Origin: an uncultured Monoglobus sp.
GTDB taxonomy: Bacteria > Bacillota > Clostridia > Monoglobales > Monoglobaceae
Direction: 5' to 3'
Length of the DNA: 60,921 bases
Assembly (NCBI GenBank): GCA_947630505.1
Contig: CANRHV010000010.1
Span: forward strand, 1-60,921
Under the pieces are notes generated by a model that saw only the letters and a program-made list of their open reading frames with translations, was not told the origin of the DNA and made no database searches. Made by a program: the position numbers and the translations under genes. Positions 16,091-25,094 of the stretch are shown here, piece after piece. How positions within the stretch are numbered: position 1 is the first letter of the stretch; every line of letters starts with the position of its first letter.

Positions 16091-18619
16091 ATGAGAAATT
16101 TAAAAAAAGCATCAGCGATTATTTTAGCGGTCGCTATGGTGTTAACACTCGTATCGGTTAATGTTTCTGCAGCGGATAGCACACAAGATGTTTATTATCT
16201 GTTGGAAGCATCACCGGTTGAAAACGGACAGTTTACACTGAATCTTTATTTAGCGGATAATGAGTCGGGTACAATAGCAAATCCTGATGGTTTTTATCTT
16301 TGCATGACTCAATATGAGTTAAAGTATGACAATACGGTTGTTAAAGTAGAAGATGGATCTAAACGCGCAAATGCATATTATAACAGTATAACAATTACAA
16401 CTGATGATGCAGGTTCGGGTCTGATAAAGTTTGCTTCTCTTAACGCAAGCGGCACAGAGTTTAAGGGTAAGGACACTCCTGCTGCAGTTCTGAATTGTAC
16501 TGTACTTAATCCTGACGCTGGTTCTGTCGTATTTACACCTCAGAATATGAAGGCAAGCGATGAGAATACCGATCTGGTTCCTGACGCTTTAAAGCATGCT
16601 GATTCTTTAACTGTTAGCTTCGGCGGTTCTGAACCCGGTCCTACGGATGCACCCGCTACGGATACACCTGCTCCGGCAACGGATACACCTGCTCCGGCAA
16701 CGGATACACCCGCTCCGGCAACGGATACACCCGCTCCGGCAACGGATACACCTGCTCCGGCAACGGATACACCTGCGCCGGCTACGGATACACCCGCTCC
16801 GGCTACGGACGTTCCCGCTACAGATGTGCCCGCTACGGATGTTCCCGCTTCCGAGGCACCCGCTACGCAGGCACCCGCAACAGACGTTCCTGCTACACAG
16901 CCTCCCGTTAGCGATACCGAGTTCACGATCGTTATTGACGGCAGCAATATCCCGGCGGATGTTGATAAGCTGATCGTTAGAACAGATGTCGGCGGAGACG
17001 ATTCTGATTATTATGTACTCACCAGAGGCGAGGACAAAAACTTTACGGCCACGCTGCCTAAGGGCTATACCTACAGCGTAACCGGTATCAGAGACAAGGA
17101 CGACAATGAACTGGCTCTTGATATCGTAAACAGCAAGCTGACATTTGACGATGCGACCGACGGCGCGAACATTGTTGTTGTAGAGAAGCAGGGCGAGGAT
17201 CCTTTCGCGGTTGCTCTGAACGGCGATGTTAAGATCAGCGCTAAAGCCGGTGAGGATGTTATGAACTTGATTCCCGAGTTCACGATCACGGTTACAACTC
17301 CCGTTGAGGGCGGCGAGCCCACAACTCAGGAAGTTGCGTACAAGCCCGCGACCGCGGTAGAGGACGGATTCGACCTGCGTCTTGTTGACGACCATAACAT
17401 TATGGTTATTTACAAGGGCGTTGTAGCCGACAAGTATATCAAGATCGAGAGAACGATTGATACTTTCGGCGTAACCGTTGATAATCCCAGACCCGGTCAG
17501 GAACTGCCCGGCGCAATGGTTTCCGTACCCGGACACTACACTGCTGAGACAACATGGTATGTTGTAAGCGGCGACACCAAGACAGCCGTTCAGGATTCGG
17601 CTTATGAAGTTGATTACAGAACAACATATGAGGCCGACATCGCGATCAAGCTTGACCATGAGCTTGATAAAGCGCTTGAGAACGCTAAATATTACTTAAA
17701 CGGCAAAGAGGCGACTCCCGATGAAAACGGTGTGATTATCTTCACATACACGACGCCCGGCAAGGGCAGCACAGGCACCGGCGGCGGTGGCGGATTCAGC
17801 ACCGGCGGCGCAGCGGGAACCACTCCCACACCTGCTCCCGAGGCATCGGGCGCTCCCGTAGTAGCTCCCACATCAGCTCCCGCGGGCACACAGGTATTTG
17901 AGGATGTACCTCCCACATACTGGGCTTATGATTACATCATGGACCTCTACAACGCGGGTATTATCAACGGCGAGACACCCACACTGTTCATGCCCGAGAA
18001 TAACATCACGCGTGCAGAGTTCACAAAGATCGCGGTTAGCGTATTTGGTCTCACAGCTACATCGACGACTTCGCAGTTCGTTGACGTACAGGCAAGCGAT
18101 TGGTTCGCTCCGTTCGTAATCGCGGCTACAGAGGCGGGTCTGGTTAACGGTATTTCCGATACAGAGTTCGCTCCCAACGCCGACATTACTCGTGAGCAGA
18201 TGGCAACGATCATCGGCCGTCAGATGAACATGACATCATCGAATGTTATGACATATCCCGACGCAACATCGATCTCCGACTATGCTAAGTCATATGTTGC
18301 CGGACTGTCCGAGAACCGTCTGCTCCAGGGCGACGAGACAGGCAACTTCAGACCGCAGGCTAACGCCGCGCGTTCAGAGGCTGCTACTCTGCTCGACAGA
18401 GTATACGTTCTGACCAGAAGCGAAGAAGTTCCCGAGGATGTTCCCGAGACAACAGAGGCTCCCGAGGCTACAGCGGCTCCCACGGCTGCTCCCGCCAACA
18501 ATAACAACGGCGGCTTCTCGACCGGAACAGCTGCTACATCGACTCCCGCGCCTACGGCTACGGTTGAACCCGATGCTTCAGCGGCTCCCGAGGCTACAGC
18601 AACACCCGCTTCGAAATAA
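16091..18619 (+). CDS. SLH-anchored surface protein with cohesin-like domain
   Basis: 842 residues. Signal peptide 1-28 (ends VSA); a cohesin-like beta-sandwich (about 30-177) with 'YELKYDNTVVKVED' and 'GLIKFASLNASG'; a Pro/Thr linker (about 178-275) made of ATDTPAP repeats; two or three beta-rich domains of unknown type (about 278-550); a Gly-rich hinge; three SLH domains (about 600-650, 660-710, 718-770) with FEDVPPTYWAYDYI, FVDVQASDWFAPFV and YPDATSISDYAKSY; and a Pro/Thr tail of about 70 residues. SLH repeats bind pyruvylated secondary wall polymer. It is 50 bp behind the dockerin-like gene with its own GAAAGGAG. A role as a small scaffold for docked proteins is plausible but unproven. 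Confidence 0.82.
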   Translation: MRNLKKASAIILAVAMVLTLVSVNVSAADSTQDVYYLLEASPVENGQFTLNLYLADNESGTIANPDGFYLCMTQYELKYDNTVVKVEDGSKRANAYYNSITITTDDAGSGLIKFASLNASGTEFKGKDTPAAVLNCTVLNPDAGSVVFTPQNMKASDENTDLVPDALKHADSLTVSFGGSEPGPTDAPATDTPAPATDTPAPATDTPAPATDTPAPATDTPAPATDTPAPATDTPAPATDVPATDVPATDVPASEAPATQAPATDVPATQPPVSDTEFTIVIDGSNIPADVDKLIVRTDVGGDDSDYYVLTRGEDKNFTATLPKGYTYSVTGIRDKDDNELALDIVNSKLTFDDATDGANIVVVEKQGEDPFAVALNGDVKISAKAGEDVMNLIPEFTITVTTPVEGGEPTTQEVAYKPATAVEDGFDLRLVDDHNIMVIYKGVVADKYIKIERTIDTFGVTVDNPRPGQELPGAMVSVPGHYTAETTWYVVSGDTKTAVQDSAYEVDYRTTYEADIAIKLDHELDKALENAKYYLNGKEATPDENGVIIFTYTTPGKGSTGTGGGGGFSTGGAAGTTPTPAPEASGAPVVAPTSAPAGTQVFEDVPPTYWAYDYIMDLYNAGIINGETPTLFMPENNITRAEFTKIAVSVFGLTATSTTSQFVDVQASDWFAPFVIAATEAGLVNGISDTEFAPNADITREQMATIIGRQMNMTSSNVMTYPDATSISDYAKSYVAGLSENRLLQGDETGNFRPQANAARSEAATLLDRVYVLTRSEEVPEDVPETTEAPEATAAPTAAPANNNNGGFSTGTAATSTPAPTATVEPDASAAPEATATPASK
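16650..16815 (+). repeat. 21-bp tandem repeat encoding a Pro/Thr linker
   Basis: About seven near-identical copies of a 21-bp unit (GCAACGGATACACCTGCTCCG and variants) encode ATDTPAP repeats in the SLH protein. Such arrays change copy number easily by slippage. Confidence 0.9.
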
Positions 18620-18651
18620 TTTGACCGATAAGGCAAATTAAAAGTGATTTT

Positions 18652-18681
18652 AAAGGAACCCCAATTTGGGGTTCCTTTTTT
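18652..18681 (+). terminator. Intrinsic terminator of the dockerin/SLH operon
   Basis: AAAGGAACCCC (18652-18662) pairs perfectly with GGGGTTCCTTT (18668-18678), followed by a T run. Confidence 0.92.
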
Positions 18682-18697
18682 AATGTATGGATTAGGG

Positions 18698-18812
18698 CCA
18701 CCTCATCAGTCACCTGCGGTGACAGCTTCCCCTCAAGGGGAAGCCTCATTTGCCTTCCCCTTGAGGGGAAGGTGGGTTTTTGCCCAAATGGGCAAAAAGT
18801 CGGATGAGGTGG
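18698..18812. repeat. 115-bp inverted-repeat element
   Basis: Bounded by CCACCTCATC (18698-18707) and GATGAGGTGG (18803-18812), with inner hairpins on TTCCCCTCAAGGGGAA and TTTTTGCCCAAATGGGCAAAAA. It is a second copy, in inverse orientation, of the element at 13681-13797. No open frame of interest. Confidence 0.82.
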
Positions 18813-18873
18813 AATGTTTGAGGACGACCGTGCCTCCTCGCACCGTTGAGAAGCATAAATATAAAAATACATA

Positions 18874-18902
18874 TTGAAAAAATTTAAAATCTGTGGTATA
18901 AT
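18874..18902 (+). promoter_or_regulatory. Extended -10 promoter of the cell-wall cluster
   Basis: TTGAAA (18874-18879), 17-bp spacer ending TGG, TATAAT (18897-18902), about 45 bp before the first gene of the FHA/FtsW/PBP cluster. Confidence 0.75.
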
Positions 18903-18947
18903 TATCAAGATATATTATAACAAATTTTAAACGCTGAGGATGTAAAT

Positions 18948-21266
18948 ATGATCACACGCAAAATAACGTATTTGATTATTTTATTAACGCTGCTTGTTTC
19001 GTCGTTCGCGGCGGTTCCGGTCCGTGCCGACGAGGGTGAGGGCGGCGCGCCTGCGAAAACCTATCACGACGCGGCCCATACCATGAGCGCCGAAGCGCGA
19101 AAGTCGCTGTCAGATTATCTCTGCCGTTTCGGAGCTTGCTACACGACCGAGTTCGAAAGTGACAACGGCGGAAAAATAGTCCTTGATCCCTCGAACTGGA
19201 ATGAAAAACTCTCCGAGATCATTTGGTGGCAGTTTTTGGCCTACAGCAAGACCGACCGTGAAAACCCCAACGCGCCCATATACGGAAATACCAAGCTGGT
19301 GACGCCCGAGACGCTGCGCCGCTGCGTCAAAAACACGTTTGATCTGAACAGTACTCCGTCAGACGTTATAAATGCCGCAGATAAGTATTATATAGACCAT
19401 ACCGACGGTAATTTTCATCCGCCGCAGCAGGACCCGAGCGGCACCATGTGGACGCGCTCGCCCGAGAGCTGCAAGATACAGTATTTCGCCGAGCTGGACG
19501 ACGGCACATATATAGCCCACTACATACCCGAGTATCTCGAGTCGGCGAGCGGCAAGCACAACGGCTCGCTCTACTACGCGAAGCTGAAACTCGCGCCGAC
19601 CTCATGCGGCTATCTGGCGACCGAGCTGGGCACAGTCTCGTCTCTGGACGACAATATGATAAAAATGGGATTTCTCGATGACGCGGCGCAAGGTTCGCGG
19701 GCTCTCTCGAACATCGCGATAGATTATGAAGCGGCGAGCGGCTTCACCACGATCGACGAATACGAAAAATACTTAACCGAGATAATCGACGGTTTGGGCG
19801 CAAACTCTCCAAACGGTCCCGCGGTCAACGACATAGCGGCGTATATAAGCGCCGCCTGCCTCAGAAACTCGGGAGCGCGCTTTAAAGCAGAGAACAACAC
19901 GGTCACGATAACGGCAGACACGATTCGAGATTCGGCGGCAGCCGCTGTGCGCACCAGCGCCGCGCTGTGGGAAAATCTCGACCGCAGAGGCATTCATCCC
20001 AACAAGGATGTCGTCGTGCCGATACAGCTGATAATCACCGACCTTGATGAAAATTCGCCGCCGCGCATCGTGTTCGACGAGAGCCTCAAGGCCGACGATA
20101 TGGGCATTTCAAACATGCGCGTGCTGATCGGCGACAACAGCCACAGCCTGATCATGGACAAGGCCACCTGCAACCTGATAATCGAGCGGCACGGCACGTT
20201 TACCGTCGAGATGGGCGCGGCCATGGGCGGAGGCTATATAATCAATTTTTACGACCGCGACATGAATCTGATCGACAAGCTGCCGACCAAGGTGAATTTT
20301 TCGATACCGGCGGGCAATGAGTACGACAGCGTTTACAACACCTGCGACGGCCGTGATTTCAATATCGGAGGCATATACGATCCGATAAACGGCGCGATCG
20401 AGTTTAAGACCAACTTGATAGGCCTGTATAAGACAAAAAATAACGAGCCGAAGATTTCCGATATAGACGAGCTGTCCGACGATGAAAAAGAACACATCAA
20501 GCAGCTGGTCTCGAAGGATTATTTCACCGCCACGGGCGGACGCTTCCGACCCGACGACCAATATACCAACTACGACGCGGCCAGAGCGATAGCGGGCATG
20601 TTGTTCACGGTCGACACCGACGCGAGAGTTGACTACAGCGACATAGACGAGTCCGATCCGCAGGCGGTCTACGTGGCCTCGATCGATGAGGCGGATATCC
20701 GTCTTTACACCGACCAAGGCGGCCTCAGGTTCAACGGAAACTCGGCGGTCGGTCTGGAGGACAGTTTCACGCGGAGCCTCGGTCTGCTGGTGGAATACAA
20801 GGGCTATTACTATCCCGATATGGGGAACGACAGTGACCGCCCGTACGCGAGCATATACCTGAATTATCCGGACGCGCAGTATATGGACAAAGAATCGCTG
20901 CCCGCCTTGGCGATGGGCGCGCGAGAGGGCATAATCAACGACGGCATGGCGCTGTGCAACACCGAGAACCGGTTTGACCGCGGAAGCGCGGCGGAGTTTT
21001 TGTATCGGCTGTTTGAGCGCATGTGCCAGGTGCCGCCCTCAAAATTTGACGCGGGCGAGAGCGGCTATATGTCAAACACGGTGTTTTATAACCCGCTCAC
21101 CACCATGAAATTCGAAACGCCGCCTATAGTCTATCTTTACTTAGGCTGCTTCGCGGTGGGCATATTGTTCGCGATAATACTCTATATAATGCAGAAAAAG
21201 CATAAGATAATCAATGAGAACGCCGCGGATTCCCGCGAGGACGACGACTACTGGAACGAATACTAA
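18948..21266 (+). CDS. Membrane-anchored extracytoplasmic protein with degenerate SLH-like repeats
   Basis: 772 residues, family not recognised. Signal peptide 1-28 (ends VRA), a long extracytoplasmic region, and a single C-terminal transmembrane helix (about 727-748) followed by a short charged tail. At about 515-560 'VSKDYFTATGGRFRPDDQYTNYDAARAIAGMLF' type sequence resembles an SLH repeat, and a second weak one lies near 655-695. It is the first gene of the cluster with FHA, FtsW/RodA and PBP genes (gap of 47 bp to the next), so a role in envelope assembly is suggested by context. The start has a distant GAGGATG site. Confidence 0.7.
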   Translation: MITRKITYLIILLTLLVSSFAAVPVRADEGEGGAPAKTYHDAAHTMSAEARKSLSDYLCRFGACYTTEFESDNGGKIVLDPSNWNEKLSEIIWWQFLAYSKTDRENPNAPIYGNTKLVTPETLRRCVKNTFDLNSTPSDVINAADKYYIDHTDGNFHPPQQDPSGTMWTRSPESCKIQYFAELDDGTYIAHYIPEYLESASGKHNGSLYYAKLKLAPTSCGYLATELGTVSSLDDNMIKMGFLDDAAQGSRALSNIAIDYEAASGFTTIDEYEKYLTEIIDGLGANSPNGPAVNDIAAYISAACLRNSGARFKAENNTVTITADTIRDSAAAAVRTSAALWENLDRRGIHPNKDVVVPIQLIITDLDENSPPRIVFDESLKADDMGISNMRVLIGDNSHSLIMDKATCNLIIERHGTFTVEMGAAMGGGYIINFYDRDMNLIDKLPTKVNFSIPAGNEYDSVYNTCDGRDFNIGGIYDPINGAIEFKTNLIGLYKTKNNEPKISDIDELSDDEKEHIKQLVSKDYFTATGGRFRPDDQYTNYDAARAIAGMLFTVDTDARVDYSDIDESDPQAVYVASIDEADIRLYTDQGGLRFNGNSAVGLEDSFTRSLGLLVEYKGYYYPDMGNDSDRPYASIYLNYPDAQYMDKESLPALAMGAREGIINDGMALCNTENRFDRGSAAEFLYRLFERMCQVPPSKFDAGESGYMSNTVFYNPLTTMKFETPPIVYLYLGCFAVGILFAIILYIMQKKHKIINENAADSREDDDYWNEY

Positions 21267-21313
21267 ATCAAAAATCGGGCGCGGAAACAACATATGTTTA
21301 AAAGGAGGACATC

Positions 21314-21760
21314 ATGACAGTATACAGTTTTATATCAACGATCCTGAGTTATGTTTTCACTGTGATAATATATGTTTTCATAATTTTTGTGATCCGCCTC
21401 ATATATCTGGACGTCAAAAAAATGAGCCGCTTTGAGGACAACAGCATAGCCGACGAGGCGTGCGCCAGTCTGAGGCCCGTGAAGTCAAAGACCGAGCCGA
21501 GCAATCCGCTCAAGCGCCGCTATAACATATACGGCGAGGCGATAGTCGGCAGAAATCCCGACTGCGACATTGTGATAGACGAGAGTTTTGTCTCGCAAAA
21601 GCACCTTATCATATGGTACGAGGGCGGCGAGTGGTACCTCGAGGATCTGGGAAGCAGAAACGGAACGACGATAAACGGCAAAAGAATTCTAAATGAGGTG
21701 ATCCTCGACCCCGAGGACGTGATCTCGATCGGCGGTCTGAACTTCGTGTTTGAGACTTGA
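21314..21760 (+). CDS. FHA-domain membrane protein
   Basis: 148 residues. One N-terminal transmembrane helix (about 5-30) and a cytoplasmic forkhead-associated domain (about 65-147) with the phosphothreonine-binding signature: IVGRNPDCDIVI, SFVSQKHLII and LGSRNGTTINGKRI. FHA domains read Ser/Thr phosphorylation. Directly upstream of ftsW/rodA and pbp, matching the arrangement of fhaB-rodA-pbpA in actinobacteria, where wall synthesis is tied to a PASTA kinase; no kinase gene is in this window. AAAGGAGG precedes the ATG. The stop region overlaps the next gene's ribosome binding site. Confidence 0.88.
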   Translation: MTVYSFISTILSYVFTVIIYVFIIFVIRLIYLDVKKMSRFEDNSIADEACASLRPVKSKTEPSNPLKRRYNIYGEAIVGRNPDCDIVIDESFVSQKHLIIWYEGGEWYLEDLGSRNGTTINGKRILNEVILDPEDVISIGGLNFVFET

Positions 21761-21771
21761 GAGGTGATACT

Positions 21772-23031
21772 ATGGGAATGGACCGCTTAAAATCCGCAGG
21801 CTACCGAAAGCCCGCTTATTTGCTGATTTTACTGAATGTGCTGGGGTTCGGCCTGCTGTTTATAAACAAAGAAAACAATTACAATCTGAATATTCTGTAC
21901 ACCGGCGCGGCGGTGCTGGCGCTGTTTCTGGTCATGTACACCGCGCTTGTGCTGGGCCGCATGGGCGACAAGTTTATAATGCTGATGGTGTTTATGCTCA
22001 TATCTATCGGCGTGCTTTTGCTGTGCAGGATAAATCTGAGCTACGCCTTCCGCCAGATCATCTGGATACTGGTCGGCGGCGCGGTGTTCTTTATCGCGTA
22101 TTTTGTGTACTATAACGTCAAGGTCTGGAGCAAGCTGTGGTATTTGTATTTTATAGGCGGAACGCTGCTGTTTTTGATAACGCTTGTTTTCGGAACCACG
22201 GTCTACGGCTCAAGAAACTGGATCTCGATCGGTCCGATCTCTTTTCAGCCGTCCGAGATAACAAAAATCCTGTTTATCATGTGTCTGGCGTGCTACACGA
22301 GCGGCAGCTGGTCAAAGCCGCTGCTTGGCAAAGTCAAGCCAAAATGGGCGGCGCTGCTGATAACCTACGTGTTTGTGGGATTTCTGGTGCTGCAGCGCGA
22401 CTGGGGCACGATTCTTGTTATGTTCTCGATCTATCTTTTCATGATATATGTGTACGAGCCCGACAAAAAGCTGCTGGCGCTCAATATCTGCGCTCTGGTG
22501 ATAATCGGCCTGCTGGGCTGGAGATTTTTGTACCACATCCAGGTGCGTATAGCCAACTGGATAGACCCCTGGTCGGATATTTCAAACAGGGGCTACCAGA
22601 TAGCCCAGTCGCTGTTCGCAATATCCTCGGGCGGATATTTCGGAAGGGGTCTGGGCAACGGTTCGCCCTACTATATCCCGCTGGTGCATTCCGACTTTAT
22701 TTTCGCCGCGATATGCGAGGAGATGGGCGTGTTCGGCGGCGTGGCGGTCATACTGCTGTTCTTTTTGATAGCCTACCGCTGCTTTAAGATCTCGATCATG
22801 GCGTCCGACCCGTTCGACAAGGCAGTCAGCTTCGGCGTGACCGTGATGTTCGCGCTTCAGACTTTTATCATAATCGGCGGCGTTATCAAGATGATACCGC
22901 TGACGGGAATAACTCTGCCGTTTGTAAGCTACGGCGGAACCTCGGTCGTTATCAGTTTTGCCTCAATGGGTATCATTCAGGCGATCTCTGCCAAGACCGA
23001 GCGAAAGGGGGAGCCCGATGAACACAAATAA
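21772..23031 (+). CDS. SEDS peptidoglycan polymerase (FtsW/RodA/SpoVE family)
   Basis: 419-residue polytopic membrane protein with about ten hydrophobic segments and SEDS signatures: 'GSRNWISIGPISFQPSEITKI', the WIDPWSD loop, 'GxGxGNGSPYYIPLVHSDFIFA' with the conserved His-Ser-Asp, and C-terminal 'LPFVSYGGTSVV'. It polymerises lipid II with a cognate class B PBP, which follows with a 14-bp overlap. ATG 21772 is preferred (GAGGTGAT at 21761-21768); the upstream in-frame TTG at 21757 overlaps that site. FtsW, RodA and SpoVE cannot be told apart here. Confidence 0.93.
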   Translation: MGMDRLKSAGYRKPAYLLILLNVLGFGLLFINKENNYNLNILYTGAAVLALFLVMYTALVLGRMGDKFIMLMVFMLISIGVLLLCRINLSYAFRQIIWILVGGAVFFIAYFVYYNVKVWSKLWYLYFIGGTLLFLITLVFGTTVYGSRNWISIGPISFQPSEITKILFIMCLACYTSGSWSKPLLGKVKPKWAALLITYVFVGFLVLQRDWGTILVMFSIYLFMIYVYEPDKKLLALNICALVIIGLLGWRFLYHIQVRIANWIDPWSDISNRGYQIAQSLFAISSGGYFGRGLGNGSPYYIPLVHSDFIFAAICEEMGVFGGVAVILLFFLIAYRCFKISIMASDPFDKAVSFGVTVMFALQTFIIIGGVIKMIPLTGITLPFVSYGGTSVVISFASMGIIQAISAKTERKGEPDEHK

Positions 23032-24394
23032 GCGTATCATAAGGGTGCTGGTGGTTATCGCTTTGCTGTTTCTGGCGCTGGCCTCATATTTGCTCTGGTT
23101 CAACATGTTCAGAGCCAAAGAGGTGTATACCAACTCATACAACCGCCGCCAATGGGAAAGCGAGCAGCACATAAAGCGCGGCAGCATTTACTCAAGCGAG
23201 GGCGAGCTGCTTGCCGAGACAAGGATCAGCGACGACGGAACGCGCACGCGCAGATACCCGAGGGGACGGCTGTATTCCCACGTTATCGGCTACTCGTCTC
23301 AGGTATACGGCAAGACCCTGCTGGAGATGTCCCGAGACGCCGACTTGGTCGGTAAGGGAAATATAGGAATAAGCATAGGCGACAACCGCCCCGGAAACAA
23401 TCTGCACCTGACCGTTCTGGATTATTTGCAGGAATACGCCTACGACCAATTGGACGGCAGACACGGCGCGATAGTCGCGATGGAGCCCACCACCGGCCAG
23501 ATACTGGCGATGGTGAGCCTGCCCGACTTTGACCCCAACACCATAGAGGACGATTGGGAAGGCATAATGGAGGACAAGAGCTCGCCGTTCCTCGCCCGCG
23601 CCACGCAGGGCCTTTACCCGCCCGGCTCCACATACAAGATTGTGACCTCGGCGGCCGTTTACGAAAACGGCAGGACCACCGAGACCTTCGACGATCCCGG
23701 AGTTTTCAAACAGGGCGATGTGGAGGTAAACAACTACGGCGGCGAGGCTTTCGGAAATATTGATATAAAGACAGGTTTTGAGAAGTCCAGCAACTATGTG
23801 TTCTGTACCTTAGGCTACGAGATGGGCGCCGAGAGCGTCCGCGCCGAGGCCGAGAAGTTCGGCGTGAATAAAGACTTGGAGTTTGATATACCCACATCCA
23901 AGAGCGAAATACAATACGGCCGCATGACCGACCTGGACGCCGCTCTGGTGTCGATCGGCCAGGGCGGACTTGTGATGACGCCGCTGCATGTGGCGATGAT
24001 GGCGTCCGCCGTGGCGAACGGCGGCAAGATGATGAAGCCGTATCTGGTCGAGACAGTCACCACCGAAAACGGCACGATAATCGGCCAGACAAAGCCGTCG
24101 GTGCTGTACGAGAGCGTGGGTCCCGCCTGCGCGTCGTACGTGCGAGACATGATGATCGGCGTGGTGGAGGAGGGAACCGGAACCACGGCCCGGATAGACG
24201 GGATCACGGTTGCCGGAAAGACCGGCACCGCCGAGACCGAGGGCGGCGAGGACCACGCCTGGTTCGTGGGCTACGCTCCCGCCGAGAACCCGAAGATATG
24301 CGTGGCGGTGCTGCTTGAAAACAACGGCACTCCCGGCGGAAAAACCGCCGCGCCCATCGCGAGAAACATAATGCGGAGATTTTTAAACGAGTAA
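23018..24394 (+). CDS. Class B penicillin-binding protein (transpeptidase)
   Basis: 458 residues: one N-terminal transmembrane helix (about 8-28), a short pedestal, and a transpeptidase domain with SxxK STYK (204-207), SSN (about 252-254) and KTGT near 402. It is short and lacks the long dimerisation domain of PBP2/PBP3, resembling PbpA of the fhaB-rodA-pbpA clusters. ATG 23018 has AAGGGGGAG upstream and overlaps the SEDS gene. Its last sense codons read TTT TTA AAC GAG TAA, containing a U-UUA-AAC heptamer; a -1 shift there would fuse it to the following SH3-repeat frame (see findings). Confidence 0.93.
   Translation: MNTNKRIIRVLVVIALLFLALASYLLWFNMFRAKEVYTNSYNRRQWESEQHIKRGSIYSSEGELLAETRISDDGTRTRRYPRGRLYSHVIGYSSQVYGKTLLEMSRDADLVGKGNIGISIGDNRPGNNLHLTVLDYLQEYAYDQLDGRHGAIVAMEPTTGQILAMVSLPDFDPNTIEDDWEGIMEDKSSPFLARATQGLYPPGSTYKIVTSAAVYENGRTTETFDDPGVFKQGDVEVNNYGGEAFGNIDIKTGFEKSSNYVFCTLGYEMGAESVRAEAEKFGVNKDLEFDIPTSKSEIQYGRMTDLDAALVSIGQGGLVMTPLHVAMMASAVANGGKMMKPYLVETVTTENGTIIGQTKPSVLYESVGPACASYVRDMMIGVVEEGTGTTARIDGITVAGKTGTAETEGGEDHAWFVGYAPAENPKICVAVLLENNGTPGGKTAAPIARNIMRRFLNE
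24382..24388 (+). other. Candidate -1 frameshift heptamer TTTAAAC
   Basis: T-TTA-AAC is in phase with the PBP reading frame (codons TTA 24383-24385 and AAC 24386-24388), three bases before the TAA. Slipping one base back gives TTT-AAA and continues as CGA-GTA-AGA into the long downstream frame. GGAG at 24375-24378 could act as an internal Shine-Dalgarno signal. Whether it operates is unknown. Confidence 0.35.
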
Positions 24395-24399
24395 GAAAA

Positions 24400-25020
24400 A
24401 TTTTAAAAAATATAAAAATCAGGACGCAGATCGACAAGCTGCCCTACGACACGCTCAAGGATATCGAGAAGGTTATCGAGAGCGGAGACTACTACGGCGC
24501 GCACGCCAGAATAACCGCGTTCCTGTCGCAGACCAACCTGGCGGACGACCTTCATAAAGAGGCCGAGGGCATAAAAGAGGATATTGAGCAGTCGATCAAA
24601 AATTACGAGCGCAGCCAGCAGGTTGTGGGCTACAGATACGTGACAAACGTTTCTCACGGCGTAAACTTCCATCAGACCGCCGACGACAAGTCGCAGGTGT
24701 TGGCGACCGTGCCCTACGGCACCCGCGTTGAGTACGTCGAGATGGCGGACGATTTCGCGAGAGTTAAGTACAACAATATGTACGGATATATCATGAACTT
24801 CTATCTGACGCAGATACAGCTGCCGACACAGGCGTCCGCCATGAGATACATAGACGCCGACGGCGTAAGCATCATGGGCCGGCCCAAGGCCGAGACACCG
24901 GTTCCCAAAGACACGGCCGTGGGGCTTATAGAAGTGTCGGTGAACGGCTACGCCAGGATCGACTATAACGACACCCGGGGTTACGTTAAGAGAACGCAAT
25001 TGCGCGAGAATAAGGATTAG
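24400..25020 (+). CDS. Tandem bacterial SH3-domain protein with unresolved start
   Basis: The frame is open from a TGA at 24316 to the TAG at 25018-25020 but has no ATG, GTG or TTG before a GTG at 24625, which lacks a ribosome binding site and would remove clearly coding sequence. The coded product has an acidic helical segment (from about 24421, 'QIDKLPYDTLKDIEKVIE') and two SH3_3-like domains ('RYVTNVSHGVNFH...' at 24628 and 'RYIDADGVSIMG...' at 24847), modules that bind wall peptides. The coordinate given is an ATT at 24400, one of several poor start candidates; frameshifting from the PBP gene is the alternative. Either way it belongs with the wall-synthesis cluster. Confidence 0.6.
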   Translation: MLKNIKIRTQIDKLPYDTLKDIEKVIESGDYYGAHARITAFLSQTNLADDLHKEAEGIKEDIEQSIKNYERSQQVVGYRYVTNVSHGVNFHQTADDKSQVLATVPYGTRVEYVEMADDFARVKYNNMYGYIMNFYLTQIQLPTQASAMRYIDADGVSIMGRPKAETPVPKDTAVGLIEVSVNGYARIDYNDTRGYVKRTQLRENKD

Positions 25021-25094
25021 GAGATCGTTTGTCTCCCCTGCCGTAAGGTGGGGGGAGCCTATATGCGGAAAAAATATAAAACAGGTGATATACT

